Positions 50,131 through 62,909 of a DNA stretch of 64,000 nt are shown here, piece by piece. The translations under genes and the position numbers were made by a program. Positions within the stretch are counted from its first letter, which is position 1. The number at the start of each line of letters is the position of its first letter. The stretch comes from Moringa oleifera (lineage: Eukaryota; Streptophyta; Magnoliopsida; Brassicales; Moringaceae): assembly GCA_021397835.1 (NCBI GenBank), contig JAJFZO010000747.1, positions 3,226,501 through 3,290,500 of the forward strand, given 5' to 3'. The notes under the pieces are model-generated. The model saw nothing but the letters and a program-made list of their open reading frames with translations. It had not been told where the DNA came from and did not search any database.

Positions 50131-53012
50131 TTCTCTTTTAATTATTCTGGGTCTAATTTTTAAATAATTTATTTGTTTTTTATAACTTTTCATTTAAGTT
50201 AATGATAAAAAACAAATATTATTTCCTTTTTTTATGATTACATATATTATCTCTTTTTGACAATATGTTATTTATGACAAATTTTTAATTTCAAACTATT
50301 TATCGGCATATTTTTAATATTTGAAATGCTTAAGATGATTATTTTTTAAGATTTAGAATTTTTAAGATCAATAATTTGTTTTTAAAAATAAATTTGATTT
50401 GAATGTTTTAATGTAATATTTAAAAGTTATATTAGAATATTAATTTTTATTTTTATTTATTTTTTTATAAATTAAAACATAAACTTTATAGTTGAGTATT
50501 AATTCTTTTTAAAAGAGAACCAACAAAAAAAATTGATTGAACTAAAAAAAAAAAAAACTTTGGTTTTGGTCTGAATTTTTTAATTTGATAAATTTGATTT
50601 GAATCCTCTTTTAAAAAAATAATCAATATTGATTTGAATTTAAATTAAATTTCGAACTAAACCTAATCAGACCATGGTCATCCTTAAAAATAAAGCCCAA
50701 CTAATTCTTCAGACATCTGGCTCGTCCATATGCAATAGAATGGGATGACAAAGAAGCCGAAGGGTTCACATCAAGCAAATCTCAGGTTTTACACAAACAG
50801 CATATCTTAGCCTTACAAGCCTGTCGGGTCTGCATCTACCCACCATCTAAGCCAGTCCACAAGGGTCATGGTACAACTGAGAAGGAAAATCCTTCGTGCT
50901 CAAGTCTTTCTCTTCTTATAATTCTTTCACTTTCCTTTTGTTGATTTAAGTTCAACATGTTAGTTTTCCACCTTACTGAACAATCAGATTCAGAATCTTA
51001 TGATACCCACGTAAAGGATTCTGGGTGTTGTTATATTAATGGAAGAATCTCATGAATACTCAAGCCTGTGGCATCTACGGAGACAAAGTAGGTGTTAGTT
51101 TTGTAATGACAATTGGTGGAACGACAAGATTGTATACATGGAATTGAATAAATTGGTAATATCTTCCTGGGATTTCGGAGAAGTGATTTGGTCTGCTTAC
51201 TACAGCAAGCAAAGACACATAACAGACAAGGAAGAAAACATATAAACATCTACATAAGGAAATTAATGTCAACAGGATCTGCAGATGTTAGGGTTTTTAT
51301 TAAATTAAAACAAATTAAGATCAGGATCAGTGCTAAAGCTAGCATTGAGGCGACATTGAACCAGACAGATGATGATGATTGGGATAACTTGTGTCCTTAA
51401 CCAAGTAATATGATATTTTCCTACTTTGATAAGGCAAATTAAGTAGGCAATCCTTGCAAACGAGATGCCAACTCATATCTGTAACTTTGACCATATCTTT
51501 AAGACATGCATTGCATGATGTGTAAGAGAAGAGACTCTCTTGTACCTTATCTTGTAGAATATTCGAGTACAACAGTCTGCAGCCTGTAAGATAATAGTTG
51601 GATCAGGTTATCAGACAGACCTACTGTCTGATTTTCCTTAAAAGAAAGAAAGAAGAAGCTTGTGTAATTACAGCTAAACAATATTCAATCATATTCCAAC
51701 ATAACTACGTAAGATTCACCAAAACTTTGTGTTCTAAGACACATTAAGAAACACTCATTTCGGTTGCTGGAATCTTTTCAAAATGAAAAGTTGGTAAGAA
51801 CCCTAACTTTTTAAAAGGGAGAAGAAAAAAAAAAGAATAGAAATTAAATAATTAAACCTTTTTCCGTTTTCTTTGATGAAGAGGGTGCTTGAGGAGTACT
51901 AAGATTTCATTTCGTTGAGACAACCAGAAAATGGCACTTTGTTGCCAGTTACGGACTCTAGTTTTCTAAGTTTCCTGATACGTCAACAGATCAAAAGTGC
52001 AAAAAACCCATCAAATTTGCAATACAGGCTAGCTGCCGGACCATAGTTGGCAGTCAACCCAAAATCCTAGTTCTTGCTCAGTTGCTCATAGTCTATATAC
52101 GATGGCTTTCTTTCTTCAATGGGGGAAAATTTTGAATGTACCAAGATCATAAAATTCCAATGCCTTTTCTGGCTTTCGATGAAACCGTAAATCTTTGAGC
52201 TTTCTCATGCCAAATAACTATCGTGATCTTCGAGCGAAAAGATTAGTACTTCATAAAGAATGAAGCAAGTGATAAAAACCAATGCTAGTTGCCCTTAATT
52301 TTATAGAAGTTGGGTTCTGTAAATATATAAAGAAACAGTCATGGATCATCAAAGAATACTAAATGATATAGCTATACATGGGCCGGTTAAGGTCTAAGCA
52401 GTAACTCAAGCTTAAGAAAATCAATTCGAAACCAACCCTTTGCATTAAAGGGACAGCCATCAGGTCTCAAGAAGTTTGACCCAAGCCACCATCACCTCTA
52501 GTTAGCACTACACCACTAGTGCATTATCAAATAGGGACAAATAAAATCATGAGTAAGAACTAGCAACTTATCAACAAGGACTAACAATTTATCAGCAAGA
52601 ACAGACGAAGTCATCAAGCCACTTTTAATAATAATATAACTAACCTTAATGATTTCATCACCCCATACAAATTGGTCCAAAATAGTTTTGAAACGCTTTA
52701 CATAACATACCTTTGATACAAATTAAATACAATCAAATTTAAAGCATTTTTTTTATGTTTATTTTAAAAGAATTAAAAAGAAAAAAAATCAAATTACATG
52801 CTCTATTTACTCTTTACAAATTTTTTGTTTATTTTATTATGTTTCAAAGTCAATAAGATCATCACATTCAATTGTCAAGAATTAATGATTTTCAAGTGAG
52901 ATCCTACAAAGAAACTTGGATAAAGACAAGGTTATGATATGGTTCACCCTTCATGTATACATATAAAATTATGTTCTTGTACGGCCAATCAATCAATTCT
53001 TCATTTGGTACA

Positions 53013-53043
<31 letters not shown>

Positions 53044-53733
53044 TATGATAATATTAAGTATTATTTTCGATAAGAATCAAAATTAATATAAATCAAGTAA
53101 TTCATATCCAAATGACGTGGGGACATGCAAGCAATGCAACTTGCCATGTGAAAACATGAAGATAACTATAGTTAAAAAGAAAATTAATTCAACTTAATTG
53201 CGACATGAAAGGATTAATTGAGTGAAATTGATGAAGGCAACAAGTGAACCATTAGAATAAAATAGTATCATTTTATTTAATTAGTTACATGTAATTTTAC
53301 ATAGCCACTAACAATTATATATTAGTAATTGTTTGGTGAGATAAGTTGACTATGCACATGCACACAAGAGTGTCAAAACTTTGTCATCGTGCCCAAAATG
53401 TCAAAGACAACGCGTTCGAGAAAATACAATTTCATCAACATAAAATTGAATTATTTTTTCTAATTTCTTAATAATCACAAATTATTAAATGAAAAAAAGT
53501 GCAAAAAATGAGTTATTAATATCTATTTTATATTAATTCATAAACATTGTTTATTTTAAATTGTTAGTAACTAAAACTTTTCATTTGAATTGTGCTTGGC
53601 GAATTTAAAAAGTATTTTTAAATACGAAAAATAAAAATTTTATATATTATTTAATAATTCAATTTTAATGCAATGAGATTTAAAAAATTGCATCACATTT
53701 TAATAATTATAATACTCAATTATTAAAATTTAA
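50131..53733. other. Intergenic DNA with some non-AT-rich stretches of unknown origin
   Basis: The first 550 bases are AT-rich. From about 50690 to 52560 composition is ordinary, with several short open frames. One minus-strand frame (51339-51572) encodes SCNACLKDM and HLVCKDC, a C-x2-C pair that faintly recalls an RPA C-terminal zinc finger, too weak to call. A (TAA)n microsatellite occupies about 53012-53042. I see no intact gene. Confidence 0.4.
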
Positions 53734-55389
53734 GGGTAAAAATCAAATAAATTATATTTCAAAGTTTACCGTATCTTTTCAAACAGAACTTAATTTTAAA
53801 AAAATTATGTAACAAGCTTAAATTTATTAATTTAGATCAAATAAAAAATTTAAATTAAAGATTTTTTATAATAAATATTGACTTGAAATTTTTTTGTAAA
53901 TGCAAGAAAAATTCAAACTGCTATTACCAAAAAATTCAAAAAATTTTGAATGTAAAATTATTATTTTTAAAAAATATATCATCAAAATTAAAAAAATTTA
54001 TAAAAAATAATTCATGAGTAAAAAATTATTCAAATTTAAAAGATCAACTCAAAATAAAATATAAAATTTATACATCATTTTTAGATATGTTAATAAAAAA
54101 TATTTAAAATTTTTAAATAAAAATGTTATTTAAACATAACCAATATATCATAATTTATTAAAAAAATTTAAAAATCAAAATTTATTGAAAAAGAGTAAAA
54201 AAATCTTAAAAATTTATGTGATATTAATTCACTGAAGATTTTATTAAGATAATTAAAAAAACAACTATTATATAAAACAAAAATTAATTTATCTGCATTT
54301 AAAATTTAATTAAATGAGTCATTGCACATTCAACAAAACAAATTAACTTGTAAATCCAGTGATGAATTACAAATACGTGAAGGGCAAACATCTGATCTTA
54401 TCACGGGAAACGCATACTCTATCTTAGTTTTATAAAAAAAATTAAAATTTCCGTTCTCAATGAACACACGTCATCTGTAATTATTATTTTTTAAAAAATA
54501 ATTAACGAAAAAGCTGGAAAACATTTTTTATTTATCACAGTCGTTGACTTATATTAGTAGTTGCGTGTAAGAATTAAAATGAATCCTGATCTGTACGGTT
54601 TATATAATATATGTACGGCTCTCTATATTGCTTCCATCGTTTTATCTATAATATTTTTTATTCTTTTTGCACAATATATAACTGCTTCTGCATAAGTTAT
54701 TTTAGATCTGTAAATTTTTAATATATATATAATTTTTTAAAAGGTTATAAAAGGTAAACATTTTTGGTCCGACAATAAATAGACAACTTGGTTATTTAAA
54801 TTTGGTTCATTTTTAACTTGATCATCGAAAATTGTAAAAACTAAAAATATTCAAATTGGATAGTTTATATAAAAAATTTTAATTCTTTTTTTATAATTAT
54901 GTAAAGAAAAAGCTATCTACCATCATAAAATATTTTTAAGTTTTTCAAAAATTATAAAAAATAACTTGTAAATTGAAAATTATTCAAAATTAAGGGATTA
55001 CTTGAAATTGACTATAAAATTTATTTTCAAAAATTAAAATATTTTTACTTTTTCACAATCGTTTGAATCAAAATTGAATTTAAATCAAATTAAAAAATCA
55101 AATGTCCAATTATACAAATTTAAATTAAAAAGCAAGTTTAAATAAATTTTTTTATATAGTTACCTTAATTTTATAAATACATTTTGGAATCTTGAAGAAT
55201 AATATTAAAAAACAAATTCAAAAAAGATTAAATCTATAAACCAACAATGTGTATGATGTAATTAAATAAATATGACATCTATGTTCTTCTATGTAAATAG
55301 GAAAAAATATGTAAAAAAAATTAAATTGACTAAAAATTAAGAGAATTAATTGTGTAAAATTAGTAGCAATAGATTACTAAAAGTATTAA
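53734..55389. other. AT-rich DNA with eroded fragments of the TIR family
   Basis: GGGTAAAAATCAAATAAATT at 53734, with TATCTTTTCAAACAGAACTT about 40 bp farther on, resembles the left end of the 907-bp element at 55390. The body to about 54190 and another stretch at about 54760-55160 have the family's AT-rich motif style. Right ends are not clear. Confidence 0.35.
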
Positions 55390-56296
55390 GGGTAAATATC
55401 ATTTAAAACCCTGATTTTTACATTATATCTTCAAACAGACACTAAGTTTCAAAATGTATCCAAATTAACCTCGATTTTTTAATTGTGTTCAAATTGAACC
55501 TTTCATTTAAATTAATTAAACGATGTTTGTAAAAAATGAATTTATTGAAGGGCAAAAAGGACATTATATCAGTAGAATATATAGAAAAAACGAGCGTTTT
55601 CTCCATTTTGGTATTCTCCCCGTTTTGACCTTCTCCTTAAAAACCTAAATGGATTTATTGAAAGGCAAAAAAGATATTACATCAGTAGAATATATAGAGG
55701 TAAACGATAGTGTTCTCCCCATTTTGGTTTTCTCTCCGTTTTGGTCTTCTCCCCAGAAACCTAAATCTCGTTTTTCTCTCTCAATTCGTCACTCGGTATT
55801 AAGAAATTTGAAGGTTTGATTGCACAATGTTCTTCCTACAATCCCAAAATCTTCTTCTTAGGTTTCTTGTTGTTCATGTAGTATGTAATTTTGCCCTAAT
55901 ACCGCAATGACAAATTTGAAGGTTTGATAAGATGAGCCTTCGGACGAAGCTTCACTCTCCATTGACAAATTCAGCTTCAACTAGTATATATATCACTAAT
56001 ACTCGATTCTTCAACAAGAAAATCCCGATTAATTTACAACTTTTTTTTTCTTTTTCCTCTTATGTTTCTGTTCTCTCTCTTCGAGCAACAGGGCTCTGCG
56101 TTTTCCCTGAAAGGAAGGGAATGAAGGATGTAATCGACGATAATGCCCTCACGAAAAAAAATAATTTAAATGGCATTTACAATTAAAGTTCAATTTGGAC
56201 AAAATTAAAATGTCAAGTTAGTTTTGATACATTTTGAAATTTAGTGTCTGTTTGGAGAGATAGTATAAAGGTCAATGTTTTAAATGATATTTACGC
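55390..56296. mobile_element. MULE-like non-autonomous element, 907 bp, with long TIRs and a gene-like interior
   Basis: The left end GGGTAAATATCATTTAAAAC and the right end (reverse complement GCGTAAATATCATTTAAAAC) are inverted repeats of about 110 bp; both contain CCAAACAGACACTAA or its close variant, then TTTCAAAATGTATC. Flanking 9-mers AAGTATTAA (55381-55389) and AATCATTAA (56297-56305) agree at seven of nine positions, fitting a Mutator-type 9-bp target duplication. The interior is not AT-rich like the other family members. It holds a tandem duplication at 55538-55766 and an 84-codon open frame at 55932-56186 (+) with no known homologue. No transposase is present, so mobilisation would need one in trans. 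Capture of host sequence (Pack-MULE) is possible but unproved. Confidence 0.75.
55538..55766. repeat. Tandem duplication inside the MULE-like element
   Basis: Units 55538-55650 (113 bp) and 55651-55766 (116 bp) share ATTTATTGAA, ATATCAGTAGAATATATAGA-like and TTCTCCCCGTTTTG-like blocks, each ending AACCTAAAT. The TTCTCC-CATTTTGG string is itself reiterated within each unit. Confidence 0.9.
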
Positions 56297-56305
56297 AATC
56301 ATTAA

Positions 56306-59300
56306 TTATTATCTTATTATTCATAGTTAGGTGAAACAAAGAATAATATAGATTCGGTGATATCTTTTTTTTTACAAATTATTTTTGCAAGAGAAATTTA
56401 TATGCATTGATTGGTGAGAAAATTAAAGGGTAGTCGATGAACTAGAGAAGTAAAATTATGACTTCAACAAAGAACATGCCCTTTTAAAAGGATAATTTTA
56501 TCCCCTTGAATTAAGTGGATTAAATTAATGTATAAGCTTAAGTTTTATTATATATCATTAACATTATAAAATTAAATTTTAAATTAATATAACCATATTT
56601 TTAAAAAATTAAATAAAAAATAAACAATTATATATTAATTAATTATTATAATACAATATAAGCTTGTTATAAACATTGTATTATCTTTCTTTAATTTTTA
56701 AGTTATTTTAAATAAAATATTATTTAAATTTAATTTAACTTATTTTGAAGATATTAATATTATTGACTAAATATTTACAATTAATTTTTACTTATCACTC
56801 ATATTTATAGAATCTATTTTGCAATCACATTTTTTAAGTGAAAAGTTAAAATAAAAAATAAGAAAAAGTTTAAATTAGGAAATAAAAAATAAATTATTGT
56901 ATTTATCAGTTAATTATTATAAAATTTAAATTTGTACTACCTATTAGCTTATCTCAGTATTTTTTAAAATCAAAATATTTTAAAATAAATTGACATTAAT
57001 TTTGTATTAATATAATTCATACCTTATCCAATCCATCTAGTCATATTCTAGCTCATCATAACAATTCAATCTTATCCCACATCTGAAACACATATTTCTT
57101 TAAGGTAAATAAGTTTGTTACATAGAGACAAGTAAATAAACAACTATAAACAAACTCAAAGTAATCAAGAAAAACTTGGTAGAAAGAAAGAAGAAAATCC
57201 TTAGCGATTAACTTCGCATAGTAGATTGTATTTCTCTTTGTCTAAGCAAACCATGGAGTTAGAGACATTCTTGTAAACAAAAAACCCTAAGCAGAATAAA
57301 AGATGTCTCATCATTCTTCTCAAATTAACACCAAAAGTGCCTCAAGCTTCTACGCAGAAGATGGATCGTACAAGTTTAACAACAATTCATATGATAAAGT
57401 TAGAGACATTCTTATAAAAGCCTTATCTAAGGTAGTCATTGAAATTAAAGAAACAATGAGGATAAAAGTCAAACGATGCGACCTAATCCCTATTGCAAAT
57501 TTCTGTCGAATCTAAGATAATGGATGCGAAAAAAGAAGGAAGATGCTCCTCTGACAAGTAAATTTTGAGGACCTCATCACCATGATAACACAAAAAATTA
57601 GCAAGCAATCAAAAAGCTCATATAAAGCAAGTCATTGAAGCCATCAGTTGAATGAGACCATTTTGGATAACTACATAGGGAGTTTCTATCAAATGTACTC
57701 AATGATGACAACGATTGTTTAAGCCATATAATTATTATTCTTATAAAAACATTTTGTACTAGTTCATTGGTTTTATTAATAAATTCTATATTGATTAAAC
57801 TTTTTTACCAATTCTTTTGGAGCAAACAAATTATTATTGTAATGCCAGTTAATTTTATTTTTAACTTCTTATTATTATAGTTCTTTGTATTCAATTATAA
57901 AATGCATAAGTCATGTCTTTCAAATATTTTTTTTCACTTTGTTAGTATGATTGAAATAAATAAATTTGGATTGCATGCGAAAAGAAAAAAAAGAAAGAAA
58001 GAAGGCTACAAATTGATATACAAACGCAAATAATACTCCACATAATTTTTATTACCCAAAATAGCATATATGTTGGCATTTTTATCACAATATTAAATGG
58101 CTAATTAAGCTAAGAATGTATCAAATAACTGTGGTCAGAAACTCATCAAAACTTTGAAGGAAAAAAAAAATTCTTGTTTTCATGAGTGAAGCATAGGAGA
58201 AACCTTTCGAAATTTTCTCTCTTTTTTTTCCTTCTTATTTTCATCTTTCTCATTCTTTCAAAGAAAAAAAAAAGTCTATAAAAATCCATTCTATCCTTCT
58301 CAAGAAGATCTTTTGATAGCCTAAACAACTTCATTCAACATATAAATTTGAAAATACATTAAAATAAAAAATAACTTATTCTTTTTTAAAAAAAATAAAT
58401 AAATCAAGGTATCCAAATAGGTGAATTCAAGGAAATTATTTTTGGGTCTCTAAAGTTAATGATCAAGAACAACTCAATAATCTTAAGGCGATTTGAACTT
58501 GGAACCTATCCTACAAATTACCACTTGCTTACGAGTGGGCCAAATAATCAAGTGAGAAAACCATTAAAATACTAAAAAGATCTCAATCATTGCTTATGTA
58601 ACGGTCTTCAGAGTAAAATTGACAAAAGTTTTTCTAAAATGCTATTTTTTTTTCTATGTTGAATTTGTTCTAGATTTTCATTTGAAGAGGGTGACGAGTT
58701 TAAGGTGAAACAAAAAGGACAATAAAAAATGATTCAAATATTAATATAGATCATGATGCATTGGCTTACCCTTGTAGCTTTTACTATTTCTTAGCAATGT
58801 CAAAACTTTATAATACTTGTCTGCCTGCACAAATAAAAGGAGTAGTTCATATCATGCAAAAATTAAAAATGATTAAGAACAACATGAGCACTTACTATTC
58901 TCTTCTTTGACTAGTATAGTTTTAAAATGTCTAATAGGTAAGAGATTTTTCTTTGCAACCTTTGCATACTACTAGTTTGAGGGTGAAAATTGAATCAGAA
59001 GTGTGCTGTAGACAATAAAGAGATTAAATTTGGCTAAGGTTCTTATTAGTAAGCTACAAACATTAGTAATAGCTTTGATCTTCTTATTGAGTGTATAAGA
59101 AATTTCTTGTGAGCATCTTTCAATTTTTTCTAGTGATTGAGCAATTCTATAGAAATTGACAAATTAACAATTAGACTTGTATGGAAAAGATTGATAGAGA
59201 GATGCCTGTTATTATATAACAGACATTCAATAATCAAAATACAAACATTTGCATGTGATTGGATTTGTATAAAGTTGGCTCTATTAAACACAATTTCACA

Positions 59301-60990
59301 TAACTTACAAAAAATGTAGAAAATTTATAATGGATTTAAAATTACAGTCATAAGAATTTATGAATTATCAAGTAATCATTGCTTCTAGTATATCCATAAA
59401 GTACATATGCCATGAGTTCACCTTTAAATATAAGATAACTGACATTATATTGATTAGAAATAGTTGAATGATTAAGAAAGTAGATTGCATTGGATTAATA
59501 CAAACCCATCAAACTTGGTATCAGTGATTAAAATCTAGAAGACAAACTTTCTTATAGCATGCAATTAATCAATTGTTCTCAATTTTTCAATGATCTTTAT
59601 CTGCAATCCACATATATTTTATAAAACCAAAATGAAAAAAATTGATAAAAAGAAAGAGTAAAACAAAGATTTTTTTTTTTTGTGATATTTATTGACCGAG
59701 AAATTACAACGAACTTGGATATCGCGGATGAAAAGATTAAAGGGGAAGGAATATAGAGTTTTTATGAAAGAAAATATAAAACAGAATTAAAAATCCTATC
59801 CAAGAAAGGATTACCCTTCTATCACAAGTTATTAAAATAATATTTTATTACGATAATCCATTTCTATTTCCATAATGATTTTATTATTTTCCTCTCTTTC
59901 TAACCTTTTTCTTTTTTTTTCTCTTTTATCTAATGAGATGGAGTGCCAACCCTTTTGAAATAAAAAATAATATGTATTTTTAATCAATATTTAACGCCTT
60001 ATATAATGAAATAACAATATATCAAATTGGACTTGTTGATAGATTTTCATTACTAATTTAATATCTGAATGGAATTGTAAACTTGTATTAATGTTTTTTC
60101 AAAGAAAATTGATTGTTTTTTTGTAATTTAGTATATTAATATGATAAATAAAGCATAAATACATAAAATCATAAATATTAATTTTATTAAATTATTTTGT
60201 ATTTATATTTCTTTAAAAAGTCGATACAGTTTAAATAAATAAAAAATACTGATCCTTCAACATCTCAAAATGTTACTTTCTTTATTTGTTGATAAATTAT
60301 CTAAGGTGTAATTTTTGTTTAAGTCTTTATGGTTTTGGTTTTTGCCAATGTTGTCTTTATAATTAATGGAAAAACCAAATTTAAGGATTGATTATTATTT
60401 TCAGGGGAAGAGGCTTCTGCTGGTATTGGTCTTTGGTGGGATCCCGGTAGCACAGAGCAATTTTAATTTCTTTTTTTTTTGTTAATAGTCTGATTTGTAT
60501 TCATTGTTTTCAAAAGTTAATTATTTATTAAATTATTAAATAAATTGATAAATTTATTTTTTAATAAATTATAAAAATATTTTTTAAAAAATACTATCAA
60601 TATAAATCAAGTAATCCCTTTGACAAGAAAAAAACAGAACCTTGAAAACCCCTTCATGTGGAGCTACTGATTAAATTCACTTACAGCAGTCATATTCAAG
60701 AAGATCATGCTTGAGTCAGCTATTTAGTTTGATTTGAAACCTTAATTAAGAGAGAAGAAGACACACAAAGCACCAATTACTTGAAGGTAAAAAAAAGGGG
60801 CCACAGGAACATTAATCTTTATTATACAGTACTGTATCTCTGGCAGAAATAATTTCTTTTATCAGGTCAACAATCAGTTCTTCCATTAATACGTACTGTT
60901 AACAGTTTCCAAATTTTAAGGAAATTTTCTATTCATCTCCTCATTTTAAAAATATTTTCCTTTAATCTACCCATGTGCAGGTTTCTTGCT
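56306..60990. other. Intergenic DNA between the NRT2 copies, last part
   Basis: AT-rich to about 57050. A 70-codon frame at 57303-57515 (+) begins MSHHSSQINTKSASSFYAED in ordinary-composition DNA but matches no family. On the minus strand around 58490-58560, AAGCAAGTGG and AAGTTCAAATC resemble the A and B boxes of a tRNA-derived SINE, weakly. From 60650 composition is more genic, as expected for the NRT2 copy B promoter. No intact gene is seen. Confidence 0.4.
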
Positions 60991-60997
60991 ACTTCAA

Positions 60998-61006
60998 TTA
61001 TAAATA
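60998..61006 (+). promoter_or_regulatory. TATA box of NRT2 copy B
   Basis: TTATAAATA lies about 107 bp before the ATG at 61113, almost the same spacing as in copy A. Sequence around it otherwise shows little similarity to the copy A promoter. Confidence 0.6.
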
Positions 61007-61112
61007 CCATGCAATGCCATCTCCAATTACTCACCAACAACACTGTCTTGTGGATTCTTGAGCATCTCCTCCTCCTCAGTCCCTTGGCCCTTCCCGGTGA
61101 AGCATCACAGCA

Positions 61113-62909
61113 ATGGCGCCACAGGACAGTGAAGGGTCTTTCGGGACCTCTGTCCATGGACTGACAGGCAGAGAACAAATCTTTGCCTGTTCAGTTGCAT
61201 CACCAGCTGTTCCGTCTGATGAAACAGCAAAATTTGCTTTACCCGTTGATTCAGAGCACAGAGCCAAAGTCTTCAAGCCCTTCTCCTTCGCTAACCCTCA
61301 CATGAGAACCTTTCATCTCGCCTGGATCTCCTTTTTCACCTGTTTTATCTCCACTTTTGCTGCAGCCCCTCTTGTCCCCATCATCCGGGATAACCTTAAT
61401 CTAAAGAAAGCAGACGTGGGCAATGCCGGTGTCACTTCTGTTTCAGGAGCCATATTCTCCAGGCTCGTGATGGGTGCAGCCTGCGACCTCGTCGGCCCAC
61501 GATACGGCACTGCATTTCTTCTCATGTTATCAGCCCCGACAGTGTTCTGCATGTCGTTTGTGGCTGACGCTCAGGGATACATTGCCGTCCGGTTCATGAT
61601 CGGATTCTGCCTGGCGACCTTCGTTTCATGCCAGTACTGGACGACTATAATGTTCAACGGTAAGATCATAGGGCTTGTCAATGGTTGTGCAGGTGGGTGG
61701 GGAGACATGGGAGGTGGAGTCACTCAGCTTCTGATGCCTCTGGTTTATCACATAATCAAAATGGCTGGGGCTACACCCTTCACTGCCTGGAGGATTGCGT
61801 TCTTTGTTCCTGGATGGCTTCAGGTTATCACGGGGATCTTGGTCCTGAGCCTTGGCCAGGACCTGCCTGATGGGAACCTCAGCACCCTGCAGAAGAAGGG
61901 TGATGTTGCCAAAGACAAGTTCTCCAAGGTCTGCTTTCTCTTTGAACACAACTCAAGCTTATTGAGGCAATCTAATAACAGATATTGCAGTGGCTGATTA
62001 ATTGATTTCTTGTTCATGTTCAGGTCTTCTGGTATGCTATCAAGAATTACAGAACATGGGTCCTCTTCCTTATCTACGGGTTCTCCATGGGTGTTGAACT
62101 AACCATCAACAATGTCATTTCAGAATATTTCTACGACAGGTTCTTTCATCTTACATATCTCTATCGTCTCTTTTAGTGTTTCTGAGACAAAACCCATAAA
62201 TGAACTGATTTAAACAATTTACTTTGTGTCTAACAGGTTTAACCTGAAGCTCCACACAGCTGGAACCATAGCAGCCAGCTTCGGCATGGTCAATTTCTTT
62301 GCTCGTCCATTGGGTGGTTACGCTTCTGATATAGCAGCAAAACTGCTCGGCATGAGAGGCAGGCTATGGGTCCTCTGGATCTTCCAAACCCTAGGAGGTC
62401 TCTTCTGCATCTGGCTCGGCCGTGCAAGCTCACTTCCCGTTGCCGTCCTGGCAATGATCCTCTTCTCCATCGGCACACAAGCAGCCTGTGGTGCAATCTT
62501 CGGGATCGTCCCCTTCGTTTCACGTCGATCTCTTGGCATCATATCAGGCCTAACGGGCGCAGGAGGGAACTTCGGGTCCGGACTAACCCAGCTGGTATTC
62601 TTCAGCACCTCAAGGTTCAACACAGCCACAGGCCTGTCCCTGATGGGCGCCATGGCTGTGATCTTCACACTTCCTGTTGCACTTCTGCACTTCCCGCAAT
62701 GGGGGAGCATGTTCCTTGGCCCAACAAAAGACTCTGTAAGATCAAAGGAAGAGCACTACTATGGATCTGAGTGGACGGAGGAGGAGAAGCAGCGAGGCCT
62801 CCATGAAGGAAGCATCAAGTTTGCAGAAAACAGCCGATCAGAGCGCGGCAGAAAAGTCGCTCTTGCCTCCGCACCAACCACACCAGATTCAACACCCGCC
62901 CATGTTTAG
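61113..62909 (+). CDS. NRT2: High-affinity nitrate transporter, NRT2.3/NRT2.6-like (copy B)
   Basis: Exons 61113-61928, 62024-62139 and 62237-62909 give 534 residues, with introns at the same positions and phases as copy A. It is a 12-helix MFS nitrate/proton symporter of the plasma membrane, expected to need NAR2. MFS motif [12 protein letters not shown] is at 121-132 and [11 protein letters not shown] at 417-427. The first nitrate signature reads GGWGDMGGG (194-202), with Asp198 where copy A has Asn. The block [11 protein letters not shown] and [16 protein letters not shown], and the tail [16 protein letters not shown], resemble the Arabidopsis NRT2.3/2.6 type as I remember it, unlike copy A. 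The regulatory Ser of the tail is conserved (S503); the TPP motif is changed to PTTPDS. The frame remains open past the exon 1 donor to 61997, but that extension is intronic. Confidence 0.97.

Noticed and set aside
58490..58560. tRNA-like boxes on the minus strand
   Set aside because: AAGCAAGTGG and AAGTTCAAATC resemble A and B boxes, but no cloverleaf forms; at most a decayed SINE, which I could not delimit.
60973..61164. An upstream open reading frame overlapping the NRT2 copy B start
   Set aside because: Its ATGs lie at 61014 or before, next to the TATA box at 60998 and probably 5' of the transcription start, so it is unlikely to be in the mRNA.
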